A stretch of DNA of 64,000 bases from Aquamicrobium defluvii (GCF_004363725.1 NZ_SNZF01000010.1:62001-126000), one strand, 5' to 3'. Shown: positions 18,288 through 29,328, counted from the first letter of the stretch. The notes: generated by a model from the sequence alone, not told the origin. Numbers and translations are program-made.

Positions 18288-18344
18288 GCCACCTTTCATC
18301 CATGCGCTGCCTGTCGCAGCGTCGGTTTTTCGGGAGGAAAGACG

Positions 18345-19862
<1,518 letters not shown>

Positions 19863-19875
19863 TCGCTGCAACGCC

Positions 19876-19905
19876 GGAGCGCGGGAAATCCTTCCCGCGC
19901 TCCGC
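19876..19905. terminator. Stem-loop between aldehyde dehydrogenase and DUF779 genes
   Basis: A perfect 13-bp stem (19876-19888 with 19893-19905) with a 4-base loop begins 13 bases after the dehydrogenase stop. No T-run follows. It may reduce transcription into the DUF779 gene or stabilise the upstream mRNA. Confidence 0.5.
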
Positions 19906-19964
19906 ATCGCATCAATCCCGCCGGCAGCACATGCCGGACTGACGGTTACAGGAAGGCCGAAACC

Positions 19965-20318
19965 ATGACCGAGCGCCTTTCCCTCGACAAGGTTTCCGCG
20001 ACGCCGGAAGCTGTAGAGTTCCTGAACGAAATCATCGCCGATCATGGGCCGGTGCTGTTCCACCAGTCAGGTGGCTGTTGCGACGGCTCGTCACCCATGT
20101 GCTACAAGCGCTCCGAATTCATCGTCGGCGATCAGGACGTGCTGCTTGGCATGATCGGCGATACGCCCGTCTACATCAGCGCCTCGCAATATGAGGCTTG
20201 GAAGCACACCGATCTGATCATCGACGTGGTGCCGGGCCGGGGCGGCATGTTCTCGCTCGACAATGGCCGTGAGAAGCGTTTTCTCACCCGTTCGACCGTG
20301 TGTGCCGTGCCGGGCTGA
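19965..20318 (+). CDS. DUF779 domain protein
   Basis: A 117-residue protein of the DUF779 family; its biochemical role is unknown. It has a Cys-rich segment, QSGGCCDGSSPMC, at about residues 33-46 that could bind a metal or react with an aldehyde, and ends RSTVCAVPG with another Cys. Family members are repeatedly found beside aldehyde dehydrogenase genes of the type seen here, so a helper role for that enzyme is plausible but unproven. An AGGAAGG ribosome site precedes the ATG. Confidence 0.85.
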   Translation: MTERLSLDKVSATPEAVEFLNEIIADHGPVLFHQSGGCCDGSSPMCYKRSEFIVGDQDVLLGMIGDTPVYISASQYEAWKHTDLIIDVVPGRGGMFSLDNGREKRFLTRSTVCAVPG

Positions 20319-20339
20319 AGGCTTCAGTATTCACATAGC

Positions 20340-20373
20340 GGATCGTCATGCGCCTTGCGGCGCATGACGATCC
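20340..20373. terminator. Strong bidirectional hairpin between convergent genes
   Basis: A perfect 15-bp stem (20340-20354 with 20359-20373) closes a TTGC loop. It lies between the DUF779 stop and the hydantoinase B stop, which face each other, so it probably serves as terminator for both. Confidence 0.65.
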
Positions 20374-20392
20374 GTGCGTCGGGATTGCGCCC

Positions 20393-22348
20393 TCAGGCCC
20401 AGCAGGAAGCCGTGCGCTTGTGGAACATCTCGCGGAACTGTTCCGTCGATTTCGGCAAGAGCGTGCCCTTGTCCCAGTCGAGGATCACCGCATAGCGCCG
20501 GACCGCATCGAGCGCATTGATCCGGCCCTCACGGAACATGGCGGCCACCTCCTCCGGCGCGGTTTCCAGCCAGCCGGTGCGCTCGGCCCGGATGCGTTCG
20601 CGCTCCTTTTTCGTCGCTTCGGCATCGATCTCATATTCGCAGATTTCGGGATCGACCGGGGTGATGACCACCCCGTAGTCCAGTGCGGCGCGCTCCACCG
20701 AGACATAGTCATCGATGACGTCCTGAAGCACACGCTCGGGGTCGCGCTCCAGCGGATCGCCGAAGCCCCCGCCGCCTGCGGTGGGGCGGCCGAACTCGTC
20801 ATCCTGCCCGATGGAGACATTGGAGAAGACCGAGCCCAGCCATTCGGGCTTGTCCGAGCCATGGCGGCGCAGTGTCAGGCCGTGCGGCATGGATGGCAGG
20901 CCGCCTTCGATGCCCCACACCACGGCGCGTTCGCGGTCGCAGATGTAGGAGATCACCGTGTTCTCGGCCTCCAGCATGACGGAGGTCTTCTGCACGCCGG
21001 TACCGCCGCGCCATTTGCCGGGGCCTGCGGAATCCGTCAGCACCTCGAAGCGCGTGGTCATCATCGGGTTGGCGCGCTCCTGGCCCTCCACCGGCTGCGC
21101 CATCAGCCCGGTGCCGAAGCAGGCGGTGGTGACGTTGCAGCCGTCGCGGCCATTGCGCCCTCCCCAGCCGCCCGGCAGCCAGTCGTAGAACATGAAGATC
21201 GGCTTTTCGGGACTGCGCGCGTCGCGGCCGCCGGTCAGCAGATATTCGAGGTTGAAGGCGCAGGCGATGGCGCGCTCGGGCAGGATCTTCGACCACATCT
21301 CGTAGATGGCGTTCATGATCTTCTCGAACGGCATCAGGAAGCCGGTCACCGCCACCGGCCATCTGGCGTCGACGATGGAGCCTTCCGGCGCCACGATGTC
21401 GAACAGGCGGTAGAAGCCGCTGTTCAGCGGCAGGTCGGGGAAGAAGGTCTTCATGCCCGCCGCCACCGCCGAGAAGGTCGAGCCGAAGGCGGAATTGTAG
21501 ATCGAGCCGATGGTGGCATGAGAACCGCTGAAATCGTAGCTGACGCGGTCGCCCCTGATGGTCAGCTTCACTTTGATCGGTATCAGCCCTTCCTCGCCGG
21601 CCGGGTCCTGATCGATGAAGTCCTGCGTTTCCCACTCGCCGTCCGGCAGGGCTTCGATGCGCTGGCGCATGGCGCGCTCGACATAATCCTGCACGGCGGC
21701 CATGCCGAGCTTTATGGTGTCGACGCCATACTTGGCGACAAGGCGCAGGATTTCGCGTTCGCACACCTGCGTGGCCTGCGCCTGCGCGTGGATATCGCCG
21801 ATGATCGAGGCCGGATCGCGGGTATTGGAAGCGATCAGCCGGACGACGTCCTCGCAGAAGCGGCCCTTGTCGAACAGGCGCACGGGCGTGATGCGCATGC
21901 CTTCCTTGAACATGTCGGTAGCGCTGACATCGAAGGAGCCGGGAACCGAGCCGCCGAGGTCGGACCAGTGACCGTTCGACTGTGAAAAAGCGATCACTTC
22001 GCCTTCGTGGAAGATCGGCCGGATCAGGCGCACGTCGTTGAAATGCGTGCCGCCGGCATAGGGGTCGTTGATCGCATAGACGTCGCCCGGATGCATGTCG
22101 CCGGCAAAGGCGCGGATCACTTCCTTGCAGGTGAAGTGCAGCGTGCCGACATGCACGGCGATGTCCTGGTTGCCCTGCGCCACGCAGTTGCCTTCGGCGT
22201 CATGCAGCGCGCTGGAGAAGTCGCGGTTGTAGATGACGAACGAATAGCAGGTGCGCAGGATCTGCTCCGCCATCTGGTCGACGGAAGTGATGAAGGAGTT
22301 CTTCAGCACCTCGAAGGTGACGGGATCGAGAGTTGGCCTGGTCAGCAT
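20393..22348 (-). CDS. hyuB: Hydantoinase/oxoprolinase family protein, B subunit
   Basis: A 651-residue protein of the HyuB/AcxB/OplaB family. It starts after a GAGGGAAAC ribosome site and shows DPVTFEVLKNSFITSVDQMAEQ, SFVIYNRDFSSALHDAEGN and NDPYAGGTHFNDVRLIRP. Together with the A subunit it forms ATP-dependent amidohydrolases such as N-methylhydantoinase or 5-oxoprolinase, or acetone/acetophenone carboxylases. The C-terminal quarter carries the GGGGFGDPLERDPE block. It follows the A subunit by 12 bases in one operon. With an NCS1 permease upstream, a hydantoin-like cyclic ureide or lactam is the likelier substrate; the sequence alone does not settle this. Confidence 0.9.
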   Translation of the reverse strand: MLTRPTLDPVTFEVLKNSFITSVDQMAEQILRTCYSFVIYNRDFSSALHDAEGNCVAQGNQDIAVHVGTLHFTCKEVIRAFAGDMHPGDVYAINDPYAGGTHFNDVRLIRPIFHEGEVIAFSQSNGHWSDLGGSVPGSFDVSATDMFKEGMRITPVRLFDKGRFCEDVVRLIASNTRDPASIIGDIHAQAQATQVCEREILRLVAKYGVDTIKLGMAAVQDYVERAMRQRIEALPDGEWETQDFIDQDPAGEEGLIPIKVKLTIRGDRVSYDFSGSHATIGSIYNSAFGSTFSAVAAGMKTFFPDLPLNSGFYRLFDIVAPEGSIVDARWPVAVTGFLMPFEKIMNAIYEMWSKILPERAIACAFNLEYLLTGGRDARSPEKPIFMFYDWLPGGWGGRNGRDGCNVTTACFGTGLMAQPVEGQERANPMMTTRFEVLTDSAGPGKWRGGTGVQKTSVMLEAENTVISYICDRERAVVWGIEGGLPSMPHGLTLRRHGSDKPEWLGSVFSNVSIGQDDEFGRPTAGGGGFGDPLERDPERVLQDVIDDYVSVERAALDYGVVITPVDPEICEYEIDAEATKKERERIRAERTGWLETAPEEVAAMFREGRINALDAVRRYAVILDWDKGTLLPKSTEQFREMFHKRTASCWA

Positions 22349-22360
22349 CTTGTTTCCCTC

Positions 22361-24382
22361 TCAGACGCGGATGATGATGTTGAGATACTGGTCGACTTCC
22401 GCCTTCGTGCCGGGCGGCACCACCACGGTGGAGTCGAGCTGCTCGACGATGGCCGGGCCTTCGAAGCTGAAGCCCGCCGGCAGGTCGTCGCGGTCATAGA
22501 CCGGCGTGTCATGCGGCTCGTCGGGTCCGAACCAGACCGGGCGGCGATGATGCGGGGCGGGTATGACGCCGGTCGGCTCATGCTTCGGCAATTCGGCCTT
22601 CGGCACGATGCCCGTCGCCTTCAGGTTGAGGCGGTAAAGGCTGACCGGCGTTTCGTCGCGGCGGAAATTATACTCGCGCTTGTGCTCGCGGTGGAACGCC
22701 TCGACCAGATCGGCGATGCTGGTGACGGGGCTTGGCGCATTCACCGCCAGCGAACGCCACTGGCCCTGGTACATCATGTCGACGCTGCGCTGGAGCACGA
22801 TGTCGCCGGGCTCGACGCCCTCGTGCACCAGCCGGTCCACCGCATCCTTTTCCATGCGCGCGAAATCGGCCTCCATGGTCGCGGCATCGGCCTCGGAGGC
22901 GGCCTTGATGTAGCTTTCGGAGAAGTCGTGCTGCATGTCGACGAGCAGGCAGCCGAGCGCCGAGGTGACACCGGGATTGGGCGGCACGATGACGGCAGGG
23001 ATCGACAGTTCTTTCGCAATCGCGGCGCCATGCAGCGCACCGGCCCCGCCGAAGGCGACCAGCGCGAAGTCGCGCGGATCGTAGCCACGGCTGATCGAGA
23101 TCAGCCGCACGGCATCCGACATGTTGGCGTTGGCGACCTTGATGACGGCGTCGGCGGCCGCATGCATCGACAGGCCGAACGGTTCGGCGACGCCTTCCGT
23201 CACCGCCTGCGCGGCCAGTGCCGGGTCGAGCGTGATCTTGCCGCCGGCAAGGCTGGTGCCGAGACGGCCGAGCACCACATTGGCGTCGGTGTTGGTCGGC
23301 TGCATGTTGCCGTTGCCGTAGCAGGCCGGTCCCGGATTGGCGCCCGCCGATTGCGGGCCGTTGCGCAGCGAGCCGGCCTCGTCGCGCCAGGCCAGCGAGC
23401 CGCCACCGGCGCCGATGGTCAGAACCTCGATGGAGGCGAAGCGGATCGGATAGCCGTACTCGATGAACCAGTCCTTGGTGATGCGGGACTGGCCCTCATA
23501 GGCCAGCGACACGTCGGTGGAAGTACCGCCCATGTCGAGGCCGATGGAGTTCTGGAAGCCGCACAGCATGGCGATCTGGCGGCTGGCGATGGCGCCCGCC
23601 GCAATGCCGGAGCCGGCGAGCCTGGCGGCGAAATCCTCGACGCTCTTCGGCGTCATCACGCCGCCGCCGGTGTGCAGCAGAAGCAGGTCGCGGGTGTAGC
23701 CGTCCTCCTGCAGGCGCTGGCCGAGCCGTCTGGTGTAGTCCACCACCACCGGGGTCAGAACGGCGTTGGCGACGGTGGTGGAAAAGCGCTCATGCTCGAA
23801 GATTTCCGGCAGCACTTCGGAAGAGGTCGACACGGGAATGTCCGGCATCGCCTCCTGAAGGATTTCCTTCATGCGCTTTTCGTTGGCGCCGTTGACGAAG
23901 GCGTTCATGAAGCACACCGCGACGGCCGAGACGTTGCGGCGCTTCAGGATGCGGGCGACTTCGCGCGCGGCCGCCTCGTCGAGCGGCTTCACCACCTTGC
24001 CGGCGGCATCGACGCGTTCGGGAACCGTCAGCCGGTCGCGGCGCGGAATATAGGGAGGCACCACATCCTTGTAGGTGTCCCACAGGTCTTCCTTGTTGGC
24101 GCGGCGGATCTCGATGACGTCGCGAAAGCCTTCGGTGCAGACCATGGCCGCGCGCGGCAGGCGGCGGGTGATCAGCGCGTTGGTGGCAACCGTGGTGCCG
24201 TGCGAAAACAACGCCACGTCGGTCATGTCCACGCCCGCCTTCGCCACGCCGCCAAGTATTCCGTCGATGGGATCGGGGGTCGATGCGGTCTTCTCGATCC
24301 GGATGCTTCCGGACTTTTCGTCCATGATACAGATGTCGGTGAACGTACCTCCGACGTCGACCGCCACGCGCAAGCTGGGCAT
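22361..24382 (-). CDS. hyuA: Hydantoinase/oxoprolinase family protein, A subunit
   Basis: A 673-residue protein of the HyuA/AcxA family, which binds ATP through an actin-like fold. The N-terminus has the phosphate loop AVDVGGTFTDICI, then the FSHGTTVATNALITRR block, and later SIGLDMGGTSTDVSLA, the second nucleotide-binding loop, and RGYDPRDFALVAFGGAGALHG. A CAGGAGAAC ribosome site precedes the ATG. It is the energy-coupling half of the HyuAB enzyme. The AraC regulator 77 bases upstream points the same way and probably controls it. Confidence 0.92.
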   Translation of the reverse strand: MPSLRVAVDVGGTFTDICIMDEKSGSIRIEKTASTPDPIDGILGGVAKAGVDMTDVALFSHGTTVATNALITRRLPRAAMVCTEGFRDVIEIRRANKEDLWDTYKDVVPPYIPRRDRLTVPERVDAAGKVVKPLDEAAAREVARILKRRNVSAVAVCFMNAFVNGANEKRMKEILQEAMPDIPVSTSSEVLPEIFEHERFSTTVANAVLTPVVVDYTRRLGQRLQEDGYTRDLLLLHTGGGVMTPKSVEDFAARLAGSGIAAGAIASRQIAMLCGFQNSIGLDMGGTSTDVSLAYEGQSRITKDWFIEYGYPIRFASIEVLTIGAGGGSLAWRDEAGSLRNGPQSAGANPGPACYGNGNMQPTNTDANVVLGRLGTSLAGGKITLDPALAAQAVTEGVAEPFGLSMHAAADAVIKVANANMSDAVRLISISRGYDPRDFALVAFGGAGALHGAAIAKELSIPAVIVPPNPGVTSALGCLLVDMQHDFSESYIKAASEADAATMEADFARMEKDAVDRLVHEGVEPGDIVLQRSVDMMYQGQWRSLAVNAPSPVTSIADLVEAFHREHKREYNFRRDETPVSLYRLNLKATGIVPKAELPKHEPTGVIPAPHHRRPVWFGPDEPHDTPVYDRDDLPAGFSFEGPAIVEQLDSTVVVPPGTKAEVDQYLNIIIRV

Positions 24383-24459
24383 CGTGTTCTCCTGTTTTCG
24401 CGATGTAATCTGGAATGCGCGCCGGCAGCGCCTTCAACCGGTTACGCCGGCACTGTGTG

Positions 24460-25419
24460 TCAGGGCGATTTCATGCGGCTTCGCTCTCTGGTGCCGCTGG
24501 GCGTTTCGCCGAACTCGGCGCGATAGAGGCGGCTGAACTGGGCCTGATCGCTGAAACCCCATTCATAGGCGATTTCCGATACCTTCTTCCGGCAGACGGG
24601 ATCGCACAGCATCTGCCTGCACATCAAAAGCCGCTGCAACTTCACCCATTCGCTGACCGAGCGGCCGAGCCCGGTGAAGAGCTGGTGCAGGTAGCGAACG
24701 GAAATGCCGCAGGCGTCGGCAATCGCTTGCGGATTGAGCGAGGGCGAGGCCAGATTGAGCCGGATGAAATTCTCTACCCGGTGCAGATGCGCCATCTGCA
24801 CGGAAGAGGCGTTCGGGTTGAGCATCTTCTCGTCGGCGGAAACCGCCATGGCCAGCATGTCGACCAGATGGCGGCCCGACATGGTGCGCGCCTGATCGTC
24901 CATCTCCTCCAGTCGCGCGGCGACCAGACGCATCATGTCGACGAACAGCGCGCCGGCCCCGCAGGTGGCGTCGAAGCTCAGGGATGCCAGCCGCTCCGGC
25001 AACACGACGCGCGAGCGCAGCACATTGCCGGGCACCTTCAGCACCCACAGCGCATTGGCATCGGCATAGGAGAAATCGTAGGGGAGATGGCTGCGCTCGA
25101 CCAGGATCTGGCCGGGCTTGCAATGCGCCTCGCGGCCATCCTGAAGGAAATGCACATCGGCGCGTTCCGGAACGGTTATCAGGTAGCTCTCGTCGCGCTC
25201 GTGCAGCAGATGGTGTTTGTGGCGGCGGTAGAGCAGGCCGTCCGATGCCAGCCGCGACAGCGACAGCGTGCCAAGGTTCCAGTTGTTGAGGGAGCCGTCG
25301 AAACGCGGCTCGTTCCTGAACGTCAGGTCGAGCGAGAAATAGGTCTGCGATACGGCTTCGTTCCAGTAACGCTTGCGCTCGGCAGGACTGGCATCGGCGG
25401 TGGAATATCTGATGTCCAT
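24460..25419 (-). CDS. AraC-family transcriptional regulator
   Basis: A 319-residue activator. The start at 25419 is chosen because GGGAGG lies six bases upstream and the resulting N-terminus (MDIRYSTADASPAERKRYWNEA) matches the AraC-binding-like domain of NphR/FeaR-type regulators; the frame stays open to 25947 but the extra part is not protein-like. The C-terminal 100 residues carry two helix-turn-helices (LNPQAIADACGISVRYLHQLF and VSEIAYEWGFSDQAQFSRLYR). Located between the NCS1 permease and hyuA, all in one direction, it probably activates this uptake-and-hydrolysis cluster. Confidence 0.9.
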   Translation of the reverse strand: MDIRYSTADASPAERKRYWNEAVSQTYFSLDLTFRNEPRFDGSLNNWNLGTLSLSRLASDGLLYRRHKHHLLHERDESYLITVPERADVHFLQDGREAHCKPGQILVERSHLPYDFSYADANALWVLKVPGNVLRSRVVLPERLASLSFDATCGAGALFVDMMRLVAARLEEMDDQARTMSGRHLVDMLAMAVSADEKMLNPNASSVQMAHLHRVENFIRLNLASPSLNPQAIADACGISVRYLHQLFTGLGRSVSEWVKLQRLLMCRQMLCDPVCRKKVSEIAYEWGFSDQAQFSRLYRAEFGETPSGTRERSRMKSP

Positions 25420-25584
25420 TCGAACCTCCCATTCCGTGGTCAGGCGCAGTGTCGCGCCGCCGTCGAACGAATTTCCCCGGAACCTCGAGCTATCGTCTCC
25501 TGCAATAGTCTCGTCATATGAATACGCTAGTTTCGACATGCTGCCGAGTCTTGCATCTGCGTGCACCCAGTGTTGTGCGCGGGC

Positions 25585-25612
25585 GCACCCGCCGGCCTGA
25601 ACCGGCAGGTGC
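25585..25612 (-). terminator. Candidate terminator after the NCS1 permease gene
   Basis: Two 5-bp stems in line (GCACC/GGTGC outer, GCCGG/CCGGC inner, one mismatch between) with a 6-base loop start 10 bases after the permease stop. No clear T-run. It may separate the permease transcript from the AraC gene. Confidence 0.4.
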
Positions 25613-25621
25613 GGGACGTTG

Positions 25622-26974
25622 TCATCCTGCGGCAAAGAACCAGGATCGCTTTGCGCTGCGAAGACCCGCCGCGTAGATTGCGAAAGCGACGACTGCCGTG
25701 GCCGGAGCGGAGAAATCCGCATAGCTTCCGCCCGTGACGTGGAGCAGGATGCCGATGGCAGCCGCCCCGAACCATGCGGTGAGACCGAGCGGGTTGAAGG
25801 CCGGCACCTGTTCGGACCTGTACTCCACGGTGCCGCCGGACAGGCGGTCATAGCGGTCGCTGAGAATATGGGCCATCGCGACAGCCACCCATGCGACGAC
25901 GAATATGCCCTGATAGGCCAGCGCCTGAAGCAGGTAGGCGAAGACATCGGCCAGCATCAGCACATAGACGATGGCGCCGACGGCAATCGCCCAGCCGATG
26001 CGGCCGAAGGGCATCTTGCCGAACGCCGCGACCAGCGCCTCCATGTTGACCGCCGCCAGATAATAGTTGGCGGTGTTGATGCGGGTCTGGGTGATCCACA
26101 CGAATCCCAGTCCCCAGATGCCCATCAGCTTGAGAAGCGCCAGCAGCACGGAGACTTCCGTCGCGCCGACATCCGGAACGGTGGCGACCATGAACATGCC
26201 GAACAGGCCGCTGACGAGGAAGACCATCAGATAGAAGGGCGTGCCGAAGTTGAACCAGGCGTGGTAGTCCGCATCTTCCTGCCGGCCGAAGCGGGCATAG
26301 TCGAAGGTGAACATCATCAGAACCCATACGCCCATATAGGCGACGAAGCAGGACCACCAGCCATTGGCGGGCGCGCCGCCTTCCGGGCCGAGGCTGAGCC
26401 ATTTGTCGCTGTAGCCATATTCGCCGATGGCCAGCGCCACGGCGACGATCAGGCCAAGGATGTAGAAGGGCAGCAGCACGCCGTTGAACTTGTCGAGCCA
26501 GTTCTGGATGCTGCCGAAGATCAGCGGCACGCTGTAGAGCACCACGATCAGCGCCGCGACCGGATAGGCGACGGACGGAAACACCGTGTTGATGCCGACC
26601 GCGATCACCGAGCCTTCGAACACGGCGTAGTATATGGCCGTGGCGCAGAAGATGAGCGTGGCAATGCCGGCGCCGACATTGCCGAAGAGCACACGCGAGA
26701 ACAGGGCGACCGACAGGCCGGTCCTGATCGCATAGCGGCTCAGCACCGCGTTGACCGCGGCATAGGCGACCACCGACAGCACCATGCCGATGATGGCGTT
26801 CCTGGAGCCGAAGCCGAGCGCGAGCGCCGCGCCCACGACGATGTAGAACAGGGCACTGCACACGGCCCACCAGGCCATGGTCAGGCCGAATTTCGGCATG
26901 CGCGCATTCGGCGGCACAGCCGTGGTCGAGAAGTCGAGCGCGTCGACCTCTTCCATCGAAATCTTTCCGGACAT
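25622..26974 (-). CDS. NCS1-family nucleobase/hydantoin permease
   Basis: A 450-residue inner-membrane transporter with about twelve hydrophobic segments, of the cytosine/purine/hydantoin (NCS1) family. ATG 26974 follows a GAGGGGAAA ribosome site. Family signs are the early loop FSTTAVPPNARMPKFGLTMAWW, the helix-1 region, and the FDYARFGRQEDADYHAW cytosolic loop. It likely imports the substrate of the downstream HyuAB enzyme; the family's known substrates include cytosine, allantoin and hydantoins. The cation used is not evident. Confidence 0.88.
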   Translation of the reverse strand: MSGKISMEEVDALDFSTTAVPPNARMPKFGLTMAWWAVCSALFYIVVGAALALGFGSRNAIIGMVLSVVAYAAVNAVLSRYAIRTGLSVALFSRVLFGNVGAGIATLIFCATAIYYAVFEGSVIAVGINTVFPSVAYPVAALIVVLYSVPLIFGSIQNWLDKFNGVLLPFYILGLIVAVALAIGEYGYSDKWLSLGPEGGAPANGWWSCFVAYMGVWVLMMFTFDYARFGRQEDADYHAWFNFGTPFYLMVFLVSGLFGMFMVATVPDVGATEVSVLLALLKLMGIWGLGFVWITQTRINTANYYLAAVNMEALVAAFGKMPFGRIGWAIAVGAIVYVLMLADVFAYLLQALAYQGIFVVAWVAVAMAHILSDRYDRLSGGTVEYRSEQVPAFNPLGLTAWFGAAAIGILLHVTGGSYADFSAPATAVVAFAIYAAGLRSAKRSWFFAAG

Positions 26975-27317
26975 GGGTTTTTCCCCTCGCAGCGCGAAGC
27001 CTCGTCGCGATATGTGCGCTTCCGAGACGTTCCCGAGCCTCGTTGACACTTTCCGTTCCGGGAAGCGGAACGGATTGCCGGTGTCTTTTGCACCGTGCAG
27101 CCGGAAAGCTAGGCCGCCCGGATGCGCTTGTCTTTGCCGAGGGAGAAGGATTGTTTGCGCGACAGCGCACGGCCGTCATGACGGCGGGGCCGATGCCCAC
27201 AGGCGTTTGTGCCGGCCGGCGTTGACCTGCGCGCCGACAAGGGCCACGCTGACGGCGAACCGATCTTGCAGCACCCTGTGCCAGAACCCTGAAAGGACGG
27301 CCGGACGCCCGAACGAC
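26975..27317. other. Divergent intergenic region between NCS1 permease and nrtR
   Basis: This 343-bp stretch holds no convincing gene. It must contain the promoters for both flanking genes. A 12-bp perfect palindrome CCGTCATGACGG lies at 27173-27184 and could be an operator. No NrtR-like pair resembling the nadA operators was found here. Confidence 0.4.
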
Positions 27318-28286
27318 ATGCAGCAGCAGGCAGCGACAAAAAAGAATGCACCGGACGCCGGCAAGGCCCAGGACGTGCATGTGGACCTCATTGCCGTCGT
27401 CGCGGCGGTGAACGGCTGCGAGCCCTGCGCGCTGACCATCGGCGAGGCGGACACCTTGCCATCCGGCCCGTTCGAACTGGGCCACCGCTCTCTGCAATCG
27501 GGACTGAGGGCATGGGTGGAACGGCAGACCGGCCATCCGCTCGGCTATATCGAACAGCTCTACACCTTCGCCGACCGCGACCGCGTGGGCGACGAGCCGC
27601 AGCAGCGCGTCATCTCGATCAGCTACCTTGCGCTTACGCGCGACGAGCGCGCGCCCGATGGACCGGCACGGCGATGGCGGAGCTGGTATGATTATTTCCC
27701 GTGGGAGGATCATCGCGCCGGAATGCCCCCCCTCGTCACCGAGCTCATCGGACCGGCGCTGCGGCAATGGGCGCAGAGCGCCGGCGACGACAGCCTGCGC
27801 GCAGAGCGCGGCCAGCGCATCGCAGTTGCATTCGGCTTCGACGACAGGCCCTGGAACGAGGAGCTTGTCCTCCAGCGTTACGAACTGCTCTACGAGGCGG
27901 GGCTGGTGGCGGAGTCGCGACGGGGGCGTCCGGAGGCGGGCGTGGCCCCGGTGCCGGGGCGGGCAATGGTCCTCGATCATCGGCGGATACTCGCCACCGG
28001 AATTGCCCGGCTGCGTTCCAAGATCAAATATCGTCCGGTGGTCTTCGAACTGATGGCTCCCGCCTTCACGCTGTTGCAGCTTCAGCGCACGGTGGAGGCG
28101 CTGGCGGGCCGGCTGGTGCACAAACAGAATTTCCGCCGCCTCATCGAGCAACAGGAACTGGTCGAGGAAACCGGCGAAATGGCCGCCGACACGGGCGGAC
28201 GACCGGCAAAGCTGTTCCGCTTCCGCCACGCGGTGCTTGCCGAACGGCAGGCCATCGGAACGAAATTACCGCTTACGCGCTCTTGA
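27318..28286 (+). CDS. nrtR: NrtR-type Nudix-related transcriptional repressor of NAD synthesis
   Basis: A 322-residue protein. The N-terminal half is a Nudix-like domain ([12 protein letters not shown]..., [25 protein letters not shown]). Its Nudix box is degenerate, as in regulators that sense ADP-ribose rather than hydrolyse it. The C-terminal half is the NrtR winged helix ([65 protein letters not shown]). It lies directly upstream of nadABC, the classic target of this family. ATG 27318 has no strong ribosome site, so the exact start is uncertain. The family and role are well supported. Confidence 0.88.
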   Translation: MQQQAATKKNAPDAGKAQDVHVDLIAVVAAVNGCEPCALTIGEADTLPSGPFELGHRSLQSGLRAWVERQTGHPLGYIEQLYTFADRDRVGDEPQQRVISISYLALTRDERAPDGPARRWRSWYDYFPWEDHRAGMPPLVTELIGPALRQWAQSAGDDSLRAERGQRIAVAFGFDDRPWNEELVLQRYELLYEAGLVAESRRGRPEAGVAPVPGRAMVLDHRRILATGIARLRSKIKYRPVVFELMAPAFTLLQLQRTVEALAGRLVHKQNFRRLIEQQELVEETGEMAADTGGRPAKLFRFRHAVLAERQAIGTKLPLTRS

Positions 28287-28338
28287 CATCCCTTATACTC
28301 CAAGTAAGCATATCTCCATTATACTCATCAAGAGCATA
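28283..28338 (+). promoter_or_regulatory. nadABC promoter with two tandem NrtR-like operators
   Basis: TTGACA at 28283-28288 is a consensus -35 box overlapping the nrtR stop. Two copies of the same interrupted inverted repeat follow. Copy 1 is TATACTC-5 bp-AAGCATA at 28294-28312 and copy 2 is TATACTC-5 bp-GAGCATA at 28320-28338; their centres are 26 bp apart. Copy 2 extends to TTATACTC/GAGCATAA. Copy 1 would sit within the promoter and copy 2 just before the nadA ribosome site, ideal for repression. NrtR as the binder is inferred from position. Confidence 0.7.
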
Positions 28339-28350
28339 ATGGAGACGCAT

Positions 28351-29328
28351 ATGACCGCCGCCCTGCTCCCGACATCCTCGGCTCTTTATGAACGGGTTCA
28401 GCGGATTATTCCGCCCATGGAATGGCCTGCCTTCTCCGGGGACGTAGAGGCGATCCTGAAGCTCAAGCGGGAGCGCGATGCGGTCATTCTGGCGCACAAT
28501 TATCAGACGCCGGAAATCTTCCACTGCGTGGCCGATATCGTTGGCGACAGTCTGGCGCTGGCCCGCAGGGCGATGGAGGTGGATGCCGGGATCATCGTGC
28601 TGGCGGGGGTGCATTTCATGGCCGAGACGGCCAAGCTGCTCAATCCGGGCAAGACGGTGCTCATCCCCGATTCCGGCGCAGGCTGTTCGCTGGCCGATTC
28701 CATAACCGCCGAAGATGTGCGGCTGATGCGGCGGCGTCATCCGGGCGTGCCGGTCGTCACCTATGTCAACACCTCGGCGGCGGTGAAGGCCGAATCCGAC
28801 ATCTGCTGCACCTCCGGCAATGCACTGGCGGTGGTGGAATCGCTTGGCGTGCCGAGGGTGATGCTGCTGCCCGACGAATATCTGGCGCAGAACATCGCCG
28901 CCCAGACGGACGTGGAGATCATTCCCTGGCAGGGACATTGCGAGGTGCATGATCGGTTCACCCCGGCCGATATTCGCGAGCTGCGCGAGGCGCATCCGGG
29001 CGTCACCGTGCTCGCCCATCCGGAGTGCCCGCCGGAGGTGGTGGCCGAGGCGGATTTTGCCGGCTCGACGGCGGCGATGTCCGACTATGTCAGGCGCCAC
29101 CGCCCGGCGAGCGTGGTGCTGATGACCGAATGCTCGATGAGCGACAATGTCGCCGTGGATCATCCCGACGTCGAGTTCGTGCGGCCGTGCAACCTGTGTC
29201 CGCACATGAAGCGCATAACGCTCGCCAACATCCGCACCGCGCTGGAGGAGAACCGCCACGAAGTGACGATCGATCCGCTGGTAGCGGACCGCGCGCGCCG
29301 CGCCGTCGAGCGGATGCTCGAAGTATGA
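28351..29328 (+). CDS. nadA: Quinolinate synthase A
   Basis: A 325-residue enzyme that condenses iminoaspartate with dihydroxyacetone phosphate to quinolinate, using a [4Fe-4S] cluster. The start ATG 28351 has GGAG six bases upstream. Family blocks are [22 protein letters not shown] split across residues 48-70, [20 protein letters not shown], and the cluster Cys of HPECPPEVV and [12 protein letters not shown]. Its TGA overlaps the nadB ATG. It is the first gene of the de novo NAD operon and is placed directly under the two candidate NrtR operators. Confidence 0.96.
   Translation: MTAALLPTSSALYERVQRIIPPMEWPAFSGDVEAILKLKRERDAVILAHNYQTPEIFHCVADIVGDSLALARRAMEVDAGIIVLAGVHFMAETAKLLNPGKTVLIPDSGAGCSLADSITAEDVRLMRRRHPGVPVVTYVNTSAAVKAESDICCTSGNALAVVESLGVPRVMLLPDEYLAQNIAAQTDVEIIPWQGHCEVHDRFTPADIRELREAHPGVTVLAHPECPPEVVAEADFAGSTAAMSDYVRRHRPASVVLMTECSMSDNVAVDHPDVEFVRPCNLCPHMKRITLANIRTALEENRHEVTIDPLVADRARRAVERMLEV

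Noticed and set aside
22007-24526. Plus-strand open frame of over 800 codons opposite hyuA
   Set aside because: Shadow of the high-GC hyuA gene; no ribosome site and no recognisable domain.
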